This document shows, piece after piece, positions 8,748 to 18,188 of a stretch of 64,000 nucleotides of DNA. The notes beneath the pieces were generated by a model. That model made no database searches and was not told where the DNA came from. It saw nothing but the letters and a program-made list of their open reading frames with translations. Both the position numbers and the translations under genes were made by a program. The DNA is from JBGAHD01 sp044226395 (GTDB lineage Bacteria; Pseudomonadota; Gammaproteobacteria; Xanthomonadales; Ahniellaceae). Numbering within the stretch: position 1 is the stretch's first letter; every line of letters begins with the position of its first letter. The DNA lies in the NCBI GenBank assembly GCA_044226395.1, contig JBGAHD010000001.1:806001-870000 (forward strand), given 5' to 3'.

Positions 8748-9083
8748 GTGCGACAACAACCCTCAAGGTAAGGCGCGTCGGGCCAGGCCGCCGCGCGCGC
8801 CGCCCGCGATCTTAAACGATCGCGACGGCGATCCGGCGCTCCTTCGCGCCGCCTTCGATTCCATTCCGACCCGATCGCGCCGCCGATGCCGCGCCGATCG
8901 ACCCTGTCTTGCCATTCGCACCGCCGCCGGTTCCGGCGGCGCCGCGGCTCCGTCGCGAGGACGAGCCGCGCCGATCACGCGGTCACCCGTCGCGCCGCCC
9001 CGCCCTTTGGGACTGGGCCGCGCTCGAGTGGCGCGCTGGCGTCGCGATCGAGCCTTCGCCCGACACGCGCCGCGCGCCGCGGA
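8748..9083. other. Intergenic stretch between lepA and lepB
   Basis: 336 bases without a convincing gene. It contains a short GC inverted repeat, GCCGCCGG-TT-CCGGCGGC at 8923-8940, with no following T-run, so it is not a clear terminator. No promoter could be called with confidence. Confidence 0.5.
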
Positions 9084-10880
<1,797 letters not shown>

Positions 10881-11046
10881 CGGTTCCGCGGCTCGGCCCG
10901 GACAGGTCGGGCGGGGGGAAAAGCCCGGCATTATGGCAAAAGCCGGGCCGTCGCGCCGCATCGGTGCCGTGACGGCGGCGGCAAGCCGCCGCGCGCCCGT
11001 CACAAGGCGAGCGCCGGCCCGGGACGGGAACGGCGCTCGCGGGACC

Positions 11047-12483
11047 TCATTCCCCGCCTTCCGGGCGAATCGGCAGGAAGGTCTGCTGATCGCCGCGACG
11101 GACCAGGAGCATGACCGGCTGACCGGGCTTGAGCGCCGCGGCCGCGGTCTTGAACTGCGCGGCCGTGGCCACGCGCGTGCGACCGACCATCAGGATCACG
11201 TCGCCGCGACGCAGACCCGCGCGCTGCGCGGCCTCGCCACGCACGGCGTCGACCAGCACGCCGTCGTCGTCGAGCTCGAGTTCCTTGCGCTCATCGGCGG
11301 TGAGATCGCGCACGTCCAGGCCCAGGGAATTGGCGCTGGCGGGCTTGTCGTCGTTGGCGCCGACCGGGGCGCCGGGGGCGTTGTCCTTCAACTCGCCGAC
11401 CACGACGGGCAGGCTCAACGACTTGCCGTCGCGGAACACGCTCAGGGTCGCGCGCGTGCCCGGCGGCGTGCTGCCCACGAGCGGCGGCAGGTCGGACGAA
11501 CGATCGAGCGCCGTGCCATTGAACGCGGTGATCACATCGCCTTCCTTCACGCCCGCGCGCTCGGCGGCGGAATCGGGCGAGACTTGCGCCACCAAGGCGC
11601 CGCCAAGGGTGCTCAGGCCCAGCGACTCGGCCGAATCGCGCGTGATTTCCTGAATCACCACGCCCAGCGAACCGCGCGTGACCTTGCCCTTGCTCTTGAT
11701 CTGCTCGACCACGCCCTTGGCCACTTCGATCGGGATCGCGAACGACACGCCCATGAAGCCGCCGGTGTTGGAGAAGATCTGCGAGTTGATGCCCACGACT
11801 TCGCCCTGCAAATTGAACAGCGGGCCGCCGGAATTGCCGCGGTTGATCGCGACATCGGTCTGGATGAAGGGCACGTAGCGCTGCTCGGCGCTGAAGGAGC
11901 GGCCCTTGGCGCTGACGATGCCGGCGGTCACCGTGTAGTCGAAATTGAACGGCGAACCGATCGCGACCACCCACTGACCGGGCTTGAGCGCATTGGAATC
12001 GCCGATGGTCACGGCCGGCAGGCCGGTGGCGTCGAGCTTGAGCAGCGCGATGTCGCTCTGCGCGTCCGAACCCACGACCTTAGCCTTGAGCTCGCGACGA
12101 TCCTTCAAGCGCACGCGCACGTCATCGGCGCCATCGACCACATGATGATTGGTCAGCACGTAGCCGTCGGTGGAAATGATGAAACCCGAACCGCCCGACA
12201 CAGCGTCCGGCATGCGTCCGCGCGGCATGCCCGGCGTGCCGGGCGCGTTCGGGTCGCCGAAAAAGTAGCGGAAGATGTCGGGCGCTTCCTCGGGATCGAG
12301 CTGCGAGGGATCACCGGAACGCGCCGCCGTGCCGCTCTTGGTCGCGGTGATGCTGACCACGGCCGGCGTGTTCTTCTCGACGATGCCGGTGAAATCCGGC
12401 AAGTCGGCGCGCGCGGTGCTGGCGGCGCCGATCAGCGCCCACGCCGCGATCAGCCAACTGAAACGACGCATTTCGATACTCAC
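11047..12483 (-). CDS. degP: DegP/MucD-type periplasmic serine protease
   Basis: About 478 residues. Signal peptide RRFSWLIAAWALIGAASTARA. Trypsin-like domain with catalytic His in LTNHHVVDGA, Asp in QSDIALLKLD and Ser in NRGNSGGPLF, followed by two PDZ domains (about 270-365 and 380-475). It is a chaperone/protease of the envelope stress response, MucD in Pseudomonas terms. A GTG at 12481-12483 has a good GAGGT ribosome-binding site; an ATG 12 bases downstream is the alternative. It follows rpoE-rseA-rseB, so it belongs to the sigma-E locus. Confidence 0.93.
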   Translation of the reverse strand: MSIEMRRFSWLIAAWALIGAASTARADLPDFTGIVEKNTPAVVSITATKSGTAARSGDPSQLDPEEAPDIFRYFFGDPNAPGTPGMPRGRMPDAVSGGSGFIISTDGYVLTNHHVVDGADDVRVRLKDRRELKAKVVGSDAQSDIALLKLDATGLPAVTIGDSNALKPGQWVVAIGSPFNFDYTVTAGIVSAKGRSFSAEQRYVPFIQTDVAINRGNSGGPLFNLQGEVVGINSQIFSNTGGFMGVSFAIPIEVAKGVVEQIKSKGKVTRGSLGVVIQEITRDSAESLGLSTLGGALVAQVSPDSAAERAGVKEGDVITAFNGTALDRSSDLPPLVGSTPPGTRATLSVFRDGKSLSLPVVVGELKDNAPGAPVGANDDKPASANSLGLDVRDLTADERKELELDDDGVLVDAVRGEAAQRAGLRRGDVILMVGRTRVATAAQFKTAAAALKPGQPVMLLVRRGDQQTFLPIRPEGGE

Positions 12484-12631
12484 GTTCTTACCTCGCGTGA
12501 TGGTTGATTTGAATTGCCGTGCCCCGAACGCGCGCATGGCGCGGCCGAGGCGCTACCTTGTTCATTGACGCGGGCCCGGTCGCCCGAAGGCGATCGAACA
12601 CCGCGCGACATCGACTGCGAAACCCTTTGCG

Positions 12632-13510
12632 TCAGCGGCGCTCGAGTGCCTTCGCGTCGAACTGCGTGGCCACGCGCTCGACCGTGGCGGCGGGCAACTC
12701 GCCGACCACGACCACATGCGTGCCCGACAGATCGCGACCGAAGGCATTGACCGCGCCGCGCATCGCCGCGCCGCGCAGGGCCGCCTCGCCGTCGCCGACA
12801 TAGATCGACACGCTGGCCAGGCCATCGGAGAACACCCACTGACGTTCTCCCGCCTCGGCCGGCGGCGTGGCGATCAATTCAAACCCTTCCGGCAGTCCCG
12901 TGATGGCGATCGCGCGCGCCGCGACCTTCGGCGTCGCTGGGCTCGCCGCGTCGGCGCGAATCTCGCCCAGCGTCAAGGACGTGAACACTTGCCGCTCGAC
13001 CGCGACGCCGCCGCTGTCTTGCAGCAACGACGCCAGCAGCATGCCGCTTTGCGGTTCGATCCAGAAGCGATAGGTGTAACGCGCGGCGTCGACCGGTTCG
13101 GCATCGACCATGATCGCCTCGTAGCCGGCGATGCGATCGCGACCGGCCACGCGCATTCGATAGTGACGATCGAGCGCGGCGAGCGCCGTGTCGGACCACG
13201 TGAACGGCGTGAGCTCGGCCAGCGGCGCGTGCGTGCGCTCGCCATTGGGCCAGGTGACGGTGACGACGCCCGCTTCGCTGATCACTTCGCGACGTTCGCC
13301 GGTGAGCGCCAACAGGCGCTGGCGCTGGCCATCGCGTTCGATCTCGACCGCGTCGAACTGACCTTCGCGAATGAAGGCGAGCACGCCGCGATAATCGAGC
13401 TGGCGCATCGCCTCGCCCATGCGCCGCAGCCAGGGCGTGGCCTCGTCGGCGGCGCCCGCCGCGGTCGCCAGCAGCAGGGCCGCGAGGCCCAGACTCAGAC
13501 GCAGCGCCAC
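12632..13510 (-). CDS. rseB: Sigma-E regulatory protein RseB/MucB
   Basis: About 292 residues from GTG 13510; the stop of rseA lies just upstream. Signal peptide LSLGLAALLLATAAGA. The mature part begins TPWLRRMGEAMRQLDYRGVLAFIRE, the MucB/RseB family start, and continues with the two LolA-like lobes (ERREVISEAGVVTVTWPNGE; YTYRFWIEPQSGMLLASLLQ). RseB binds RseA in the periplasm and protects it from cleavage, sensing lipoproteins/LPS. There is no obvious ribosome-binding site, so translation may be coupled to rseA. About 150 bases separate it from degP. Confidence 0.9.
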   Translation of the reverse strand: MALRLSLGLAALLLATAAGAADEATPWLRRMGEAMRQLDYRGVLAFIREGQFDAVEIERDGQRQRLLALTGERREVISEAGVVTVTWPNGERTHAPLAELTPFTWSDTALAALDRHYRMRVAGRDRIAGYEAIMVDAEPVDAARYTYRFWIEPQSGMLLASLLQDSGGVAVERQVFTSLTLGEIRADAASPATPKVAARAIAITGLPEGFELIATPPAEAGERQWVFSDGLASVSIYVGDGEAALRGAAMRGAVNAFGRDLSGTHVVVVGELPAATVERVATQFDAKALERR

Positions 13511-13518
13511 GGCGAAAC

Positions 13519-14145
13519 TTACTGCGCGCCGTTGGCGCTTCGGGCTTGTTCCTGCGACGCGCGCGGCGTGGCGACCACGTACACATAGGGCGCGTAACCG
13601 CCGCGGGCCGAGGCCCACGTCGCGCCGCTGTGTCGCAGGAAATAACTCTCCACGCGCGGATCGGTGGCCATCACGGCCTGACCCTGCACGGGCACCGAGA
13701 AACTCTGACGTTCAGTCACGCGTTGCAGCGGCACGCCCTGCGAAAGATCTTCATTGCGCAGGCCCGTGGCATTGGCCAGGGTTGGCACGCCGGCCGTGGG
13801 ATTGCCCGCCGGCGGCGCGATCGCCACCAGGGCCACCGCCGCCACGCCCGCCGCGATCAGTCCGCCGAAGCCCGCCTTGAGCCAAGGCAGGGTGCGAGCC
13901 ACTGGCGAGGCCGCGGCGTCGTCATCGAGTCGCGCCATCACCGAGGCGGCGAAATCCGCGCCGGCCGTGGTGGTGGCTTCGCCCCGCAGCGCCGCGCCGA
14001 TCAGGTGATAGGACGCGAAGCGCTGTCGCGCTTCGGCATCGTTGTCGAGACGGCGCAGGAGGAATCGCACCTCGTCGCGCGCGATCTCGCCGTCGCAGAA
14101 GGCGGAGAGTTGCTCATCGTGGGGATGGGTGGGCTTATTCGTCAT
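13519..14145 (-). CDS. rseA: Anti-sigma-E factor RseA/MucA
   Basis: 208 residues. The N-terminal cytoplasmic domain (EQLSAFCDGEIARDEVRFLL) carries the RseA_N pattern that binds sigma-E, then comes one membrane helix (about 90-112, GFGGLIAAGVAAVALVAIA) and a periplasmic C-terminus. Its start overlaps the end of rpoE by 11 bases, so the pair is translationally coupled. Release of sigma-E requires proteolysis of this protein by DegS/RseP-type proteases, which are not in the window. Confidence 0.92.
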   Translation of the reverse strand: MTNKPTHPHDEQLSAFCDGEIARDEVRFLLRRLDNDAEARQRFASYHLIGAALRGEATTTAGADFAASVMARLDDDAAASPVARTLPWLKAGFGGLIAAGVAAVALVAIAPPAGNPTAGVPTLANATGLRNEDLSQGVPLQRVTERQSFSVPVQGQAVMATDPRVESYFLRHSGATWASARGGYAPYVYVVATPRASQEQARSANGAQ

Positions 14146-14731
14146 GGGGCGTGTCGTCGCTCAGCAGCGGCTTCAGTTGAACTTCGATCGCGTCTCGCGC
14201 GCGGAAGATGCGCGAACGGACCGTACCGATGGGGCATTGCATGCGCTCGGCGATCTCTTCGTAGCTCAGACCGTCGACTTCGCGCAGGGTGATCGCCTGG
14301 CGCAGTTCTTCGGGCAGTCGCTCCACGGTCGCGGTGACCGTGCGTTCGATCTCCTGGCGCAACAACTCACGTTCCGGCGTGGAGCTGTCCTTCAGCCGCA
14401 CCGCGGCTTCCAGATACACCGCGTCGTCGACCTGGACATCGTCCGTGGGCGGACGACGTCCCTGCGAGACCAGATAATTCTTCGCCGTGTTAGTGGCGAT
14501 TTTGTAAAGCCACGTATAGAACGCGCTGTCGCCGCGAAAGTTCCCAATGGCGCGGTAAGCGCGCACGAAGGCTTCTTGCGCCACGTCCTGGCTTTCGGCC
14601 CAGTCGGCCATGAAGCGCGAGATCACCGCGATCACGCGATGCTGATACTTGCGCACGAGCAAATCGAAGGCGCGCTTGTCTCCAGCCTGGACGCGTTGAA
14701 CCAGGATCTGGTCGGTGTCGTTTTCGCCCAT
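14135..14731 (-). CDS. rpoE: RNA polymerase sigma-E factor (RpoE/AlgU)
   Basis: 198 residues. Region 2 contains DLLVRKYQHRVIAVISRF and QDVAQEAFVRAYRAIGNFRG; region 4 has LPEELRQAITLREVDGLSYEEIAERMQCPIGTVRSRIFRARDAI read across several helices. Extracytoplasmic-function sigma factor for envelope stress. The ATG at 14729-14731 starts at the conserved MGENDTDQILVQRV; the frame remains open upstream without homology. The locus order rpoE-rseA-rseB-degP is conserved. A sigma-E-like promoter about 140-170 bases upstream implies autoregulation. Confidence 0.96.
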   Translation of the reverse strand: MGENDTDQILVQRVQAGDKRAFDLLVRKYQHRVIAVISRFMADWAESQDVAQEAFVRAYRAIGNFRGDSAFYTWLYKIATNTAKNYLVSQGRRPPTDDVQVDDAVYLEAAVRLKDSSTPERELLRQEIERTVTATVERLPEELRQAITLREVDGLSYEEIAERMQCPIGTVRSRIFRARDAIEVQLKPLLSDDTPHDE

Positions 14732-14873
14732 GGCGTGGCTTGCGCCCAGCTCCGGTTTGGCTGGCGCGGTCAGACTACCGTCGGCCACGTTGCGCCTCCC
14801 TGTTGTGTCCACTGATCCGTGCGTCCCAAGAAGCGGCAAAGCGATGGCCTCGCCGGTATCCCCGCACTGTACG

Positions 14874-14901
14874 GCAAGACCGGCATCGTGGCGAAAAGTT
14901 C
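14874..14901 (-). promoter_or_regulatory. Predicted sigma-E-dependent promoter of rpoE
   Basis: On the minus strand GAACTT (14896-14901) is followed by exactly 16 bases and then TCTTGC (14874-14879). The -35 is a perfect match to the sigma-E consensus GAACTT and the -10 keeps the TCT core of TCTGA. It lies ahead of rpoE and is oriented toward it, as expected for an autoregulated rpoE promoter. Confidence 0.6.
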
Positions 14902-14950
14902 ACGCGCTCGCGCGCGAAGGGATGATTGATGCCCGATTCGGGCCAGCGCG

Positions 14951-17542
14951 CTACAGCGCGGCGCCCGACAACAGCCGCTCGCGCTCGGCCAGCAAGGTGT
15001 CGAAACTCGCCGGCGGCAAGGGGCGCGAGAACAGATAGCCCTGCAGTTCCTCGCAGCCGTGGGCTTGCAGGAAGGCGAGGTGTTCTTCGTACTCCACGCC
15101 CTCGGCGACCACGTGACGATTCAAGTTGTGAGCCATGTGGATGGTGGCGCGCACGATCGCCTCGTCATCGGGATCCACGCCGATGTTGCGCACGAAGACC
15201 TGATCGATCTTGATGCGGTCGGCCGGGAATCGGCGAATGTAGTCGAGCGAACTCTGCCCCGTGCCGAAGTCGTCGATGGCGATCTGGCAGCCCATGGCGC
15301 GCAGCGCCTCGAGGTTCTCGAGCAAGTTGGGAATCGATTTGACCGAAATGCTCTCGGTCACTTCCAACTCGAGATAGCGCGCTTCGAGTCCAGCATCGAC
15401 CAGCGCGCGCTGCACGACATCGATCAAGTTCGGCTGACGCAATTGCAAGGCCGACAGATTGACGCTGATGCGCAGCGGCAGGCTGTACTTCTGCTGCCAG
15501 CGACGCGTGTCCTGCACGGCCTGACGCAGCACCCATTCGCCGAGCGAGACGATCAGTCCCGTTTCCTCGGCCAGGGGAATGAAGAAGCCCGGACTGATCA
15601 TGCCCAGTTCCGGATGCTCCCAGCGCACCAGGGCTTCCATGCCGACCAAGTCCTCGGTCGAGGCCAGGACCTGGGGCTGGTAGTAGACGCGCAGTTCGTT
15701 GTTGCGCTCGGCCTGACGGAGTTTCGCCTCCAGCGCCAGGCGCTGCTGATGCGATTCCTCGGGCACGGCGACGTAAGTCTGAAAGGTGTTGCGACCCATG
15801 CCCTTGGCGCTGTACATGGCCACGTCGGCGTGTTGCAGCATGCGCTCGGCGGTGGTCGCGTCGTCGGGATAGAAGCTGATGCCGATCGAGGCCGTGATGT
15901 GCAGCTCGCGCCCATCGCTGAGGTTGAGCGGCGCTTCGAGCACGCGGCACACTTTCTCGGCGATACGCAGCACGTCCTCGCGCTGCACGATGTGGCGCAG
16001 CACGAGGGTGAATTCGTCGCCCGCGTAGCGCGCCACCGTGTCCGAGCCACGCACGCTGGCGCGCAGGCGCTTGGACACCGCGATCAGCACTTCGTCGCCG
16101 ACGCTGTGGCCCAGCGAGTCGTTGATGTTCTTGAAGCGATCGAGATCGACGAACAGCACCGCGAACATTTCGCCCGTGCGATGCGCTTCCTTGAGCGTGG
16201 TCTCCAGGCGATCGTTGAACAGCAGGCGATTGGGCAGCCCGGTCAGCGAGTCCTGCAGGCCCTTGGCGCGGCCCTGTTCGCGCGCGCGCTCGAGTTCGAG
16301 GTCGAGCGAGATGCGCGTTGCCGCGACGTCGATGACCTCGCGCAAGCCCGTGATGCCGCCCCAGCTCTGGCTGGAACCCAGCACCAGTGCGCCGACCTGA
16401 TCGAGGCGCTCGTCCACCAGCGGCACCACCGCCAGCGATTCGAAATCGAAACCGGCGATGGCATCGTCGCCGGCGAGCACGCGCGAGGCGCTCTCGGTCA
16501 GGAAGATCGGCTCGCCGGTGCGGATACGGCGAAAGATATCGGCCCAACTTGGCGTGCGATCGCCCAGGCCCTGGGCCTCGGCGTAACTGAGAAAGTATTC
16601 CTCGCCCGCGCCGCGGGCCACAACCCACAAGCCGTCGGGCTTGAGCCAGCGCACCAGGGCCTGACTGACTTCATGCAGGGCCGTGCCGGCGAGCGCGCTG
16701 CCGATGTCGCCGATCACTTGCAAGGCTTCGCGCGGGGCATTGGCCTCGTCGAGTTCGCGCATGGCGGTGACGCACACCGTGTCGGCGCCGCGCATGGTCA
16801 TGCGCGAATGCGCGTCGACCCATTGCCGCAGACCGTCGCCGCGCAGACGTTCAAACCGATGTCGCGCCTTGCCCTCGCGGCGCAAGCGCGCGCGGAATTC
16901 GGTCGCGGCGGCGGAGTCGTGCGCCACCGCCAGGCTTTCGAAGCTGCGACCGGTGATCTGCACGCGCGACACCGACATCGCTTGCTCGAAGGCCTGATTG
17001 ACGTCGAGGATATGGCCCGAGCGCGGATCCCAGATCACGATCTCGTCGGGCTGACCGTCGAGCGCGAAGCGCGAATCGACCACGCGCTGCTCGCCCGACA
17101 CGCTGCGCGCGCCCGTCGCGGGCGCCGCCGCGGGCGCGGCCACGGCGCCCAAACGCGTGGCCAGGACCAATTGAATGCGATGGATCGCTTCCTCGCCGAG
17201 CAGCGGGCTGCGCAACCAGTCGGCGACCGAGCCCGGTTCGTTTTCCCAGGACCAGCGCTCGACCAGATGCTCGGGCCGGGTCACGCCGATCACGGGCGGC
17301 GGCGAGGCCATGCGTTCGAGCGCGCGACAGAACTCCAGGGCATCGCGGTCGACGTCGCCGAACTCCAGCACCACCACGTCGATGCGCGGCGCCTGACGCA
17401 AGAAGGCGTGCGCCTGGGCGAAATCCTTGGCCGTGTGGATGGCGTCGAACTCGTAGGCGTCGAGGGTTTCGAACAGGGTGCGGCGATCGTCGCGGTTCAT
17501 CACCACGACCAGCACGGCCCCCCTGATCAAGCGACGCGTCAC
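14951..17542 (-). CDS. GGDEF-EAL protein with receiver-like, PAS and GAF domains
   Basis: 863 residues, GTG start two bases after the upstream gene stop. Order: degenerate receiver-like domain (1-130, no clear phospho-Asp), PAS (about 160-270, WDPRSGHILDVNQAFEQAMS), GAF-like (about 275-410), GGDEF (LTGLPNRLLFNDRL, VDLDRFKNINDSLGH, signature AGDEF) and EAL (MEALVRWEHPE, ISVNLSALQL, LEVTES, IDDFGTGQSSL, KIDQVFV, VAEGVE). The EAL residues for metal and catalysis appear intact, so phosphodiesterase activity is likely. AGDEF in place of GGDEF can still be active. Cyclic-di-GMP turnover; the input signal is unknown. Confidence 0.88.
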   Translation of the reverse strand: MTRRLIRGAVLVVVMNRDDRRTLFETLDAYEFDAIHTAKDFAQAHAFLRQAPRIDVVVLEFGDVDRDALEFCRALERMASPPPVIGVTRPEHLVERWSWENEPGSVADWLRSPLLGEEAIHRIQLVLATRLGAVAAPAAAPATGARSVSGEQRVVDSRFALDGQPDEIVIWDPRSGHILDVNQAFEQAMSVSRVQITGRSFESLAVAHDSAAATEFRARLRREGKARHRFERLRGDGLRQWVDAHSRMTMRGADTVCVTAMRELDEANAPREALQVIGDIGSALAGTALHEVSQALVRWLKPDGLWVVARGAGEEYFLSYAEAQGLGDRTPSWADIFRRIRTGEPIFLTESASRVLAGDDAIAGFDFESLAVVPLVDERLDQVGALVLGSSQSWGGITGLREVIDVAATRISLDLELERAREQGRAKGLQDSLTGLPNRLLFNDRLETTLKEAHRTGEMFAVLFVDLDRFKNINDSLGHSVGDEVLIAVSKRLRASVRGSDTVARYAGDEFTLVLRHIVQREDVLRIAEKVCRVLEAPLNLSDGRELHITASIGISFYPDDATTAERMLQHADVAMYSAKGMGRNTFQTYVAVPEESHQQRLALEAKLRQAERNNELRVYYQPQVLASTEDLVGMEALVRWEHPELGMISPGFFIPLAEETGLIVSLGEWVLRQAVQDTRRWQQKYSLPLRISVNLSALQLRQPNLIDVVQRALVDAGLEARYLELEVTESISVKSIPNLLENLEALRAMGCQIAIDDFGTGQSSLDYIRRFPADRIKIDQVFVRNIGVDPDDEAIVRATIHMAHNLNRHVVAEGVEYEEHLAFLQAHGCEELQGYLFSRPLPPASFDTLLAERERLLSGAAL

Positions 17543-17544
17543 CG

Positions 17545-18069
17545 TCAGGTGACCCAGCGACCGTCGCGCAGTCGCAGCCGGCGCATGCCGGCGGGTTGGT
17601 CGGCGATGCGTTCCATCAATTCGTCGAGTCCCTCGGTCAGGGACACGTGGGTATCGATCAACACGACCTTGCGCGCCGTGCCGCCCGAACCGCGCCCGCG
17701 CGCGATCTGGCGCAGCAAGGCCAGAACCTGGGCGCGCGCCGGCGAGAACCGGATCTGCGCGGTCAGCTCATGAAAAATGAAGACGCCAAAGTGCAGACCC
17801 GCCTGGACGTAGCGCAGGGCATCGGGCAATCGGACCGAGCCGGACACGCTCATGCCCTGCTCGCGCAGACTGGTCAGCCCTTCGGCCTCGTTCCACGCGT
17901 AGATCGAATTGCCGCTGCGAACGGCGAAATGGCGGAATTGCGCCAACACGTCCGCCCCGCGCGGCGTATCGATCGCGATCAGGCTCCGTTCCGAGGAGGT
18001 GATGCGTTCGAACAGCTGCGCGGTCACGAAGATGCTGCCGGTTTCTCCGGTCACCGCTGTGCCAACCAT
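17545..18069 (-). CDS. Unknown protein, partner of the GGDEF-EAL gene
   Basis: About 174 residues from ATG 18069 (a GTG at 18078 is the alternative). I do not recognise a named family. Sequence: SLIAIDTPRGADVLAQFRHF, SIYAWNEAEGLTSLREQG, LPDALRYVQAGLHFGVFIFH, KVVLIDTHVSLTEGLDELME. The alternation of a short strand, an aromatic 'W' strand, a long insertion and a final LIDTHVSLTEGLDEL resembles the P-loop-less N-terminal domain of Ycf46/FtsH-like AAA proteins, but there is no Walker A or B here and this is weak. No signal peptide. The stop lies 2 bases before the GGDEF-EAL start, so they form one operon. Confidence 0.7.
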   Translation of the reverse strand: MVGTAVTGETGSIFVTAQLFERITSSERSLIAIDTPRGADVLAQFRHFAVRSGNSIYAWNEAEGLTSLREQGMSVSGSVRLPDALRYVQAGLHFGVFIFHELTAQIRFSPARAQVLALLRQIARGRGSGGTARKVVLIDTHVSLTEGLDELMERIADQPAGMRRLRLRDGRWVT

Positions 18070-18188
18070 GGATTCCACGAGATAAAAATAGCCCGCTACA
18101 GCGCCAATGACCAGAGCCCCGTCACAAAACGGGGCGCCAGTCTGGCAGCATTGACCCCATTCAAGAGTCTTGCCGCGAGGAACTGACC

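Noticed and set aside
8923..8940. GC hairpin between lepA and lepB as terminator
   Set aside because: No T-run and the operon is expected to continue to lepB.
15059..17773. 904-codon open frame opposite the GGDEF-EAL gene
   Set aside because: Shadow of a clear GGDEF-EAL gene; composition is His/Arg/Gln-rich, typical of antisense frames.
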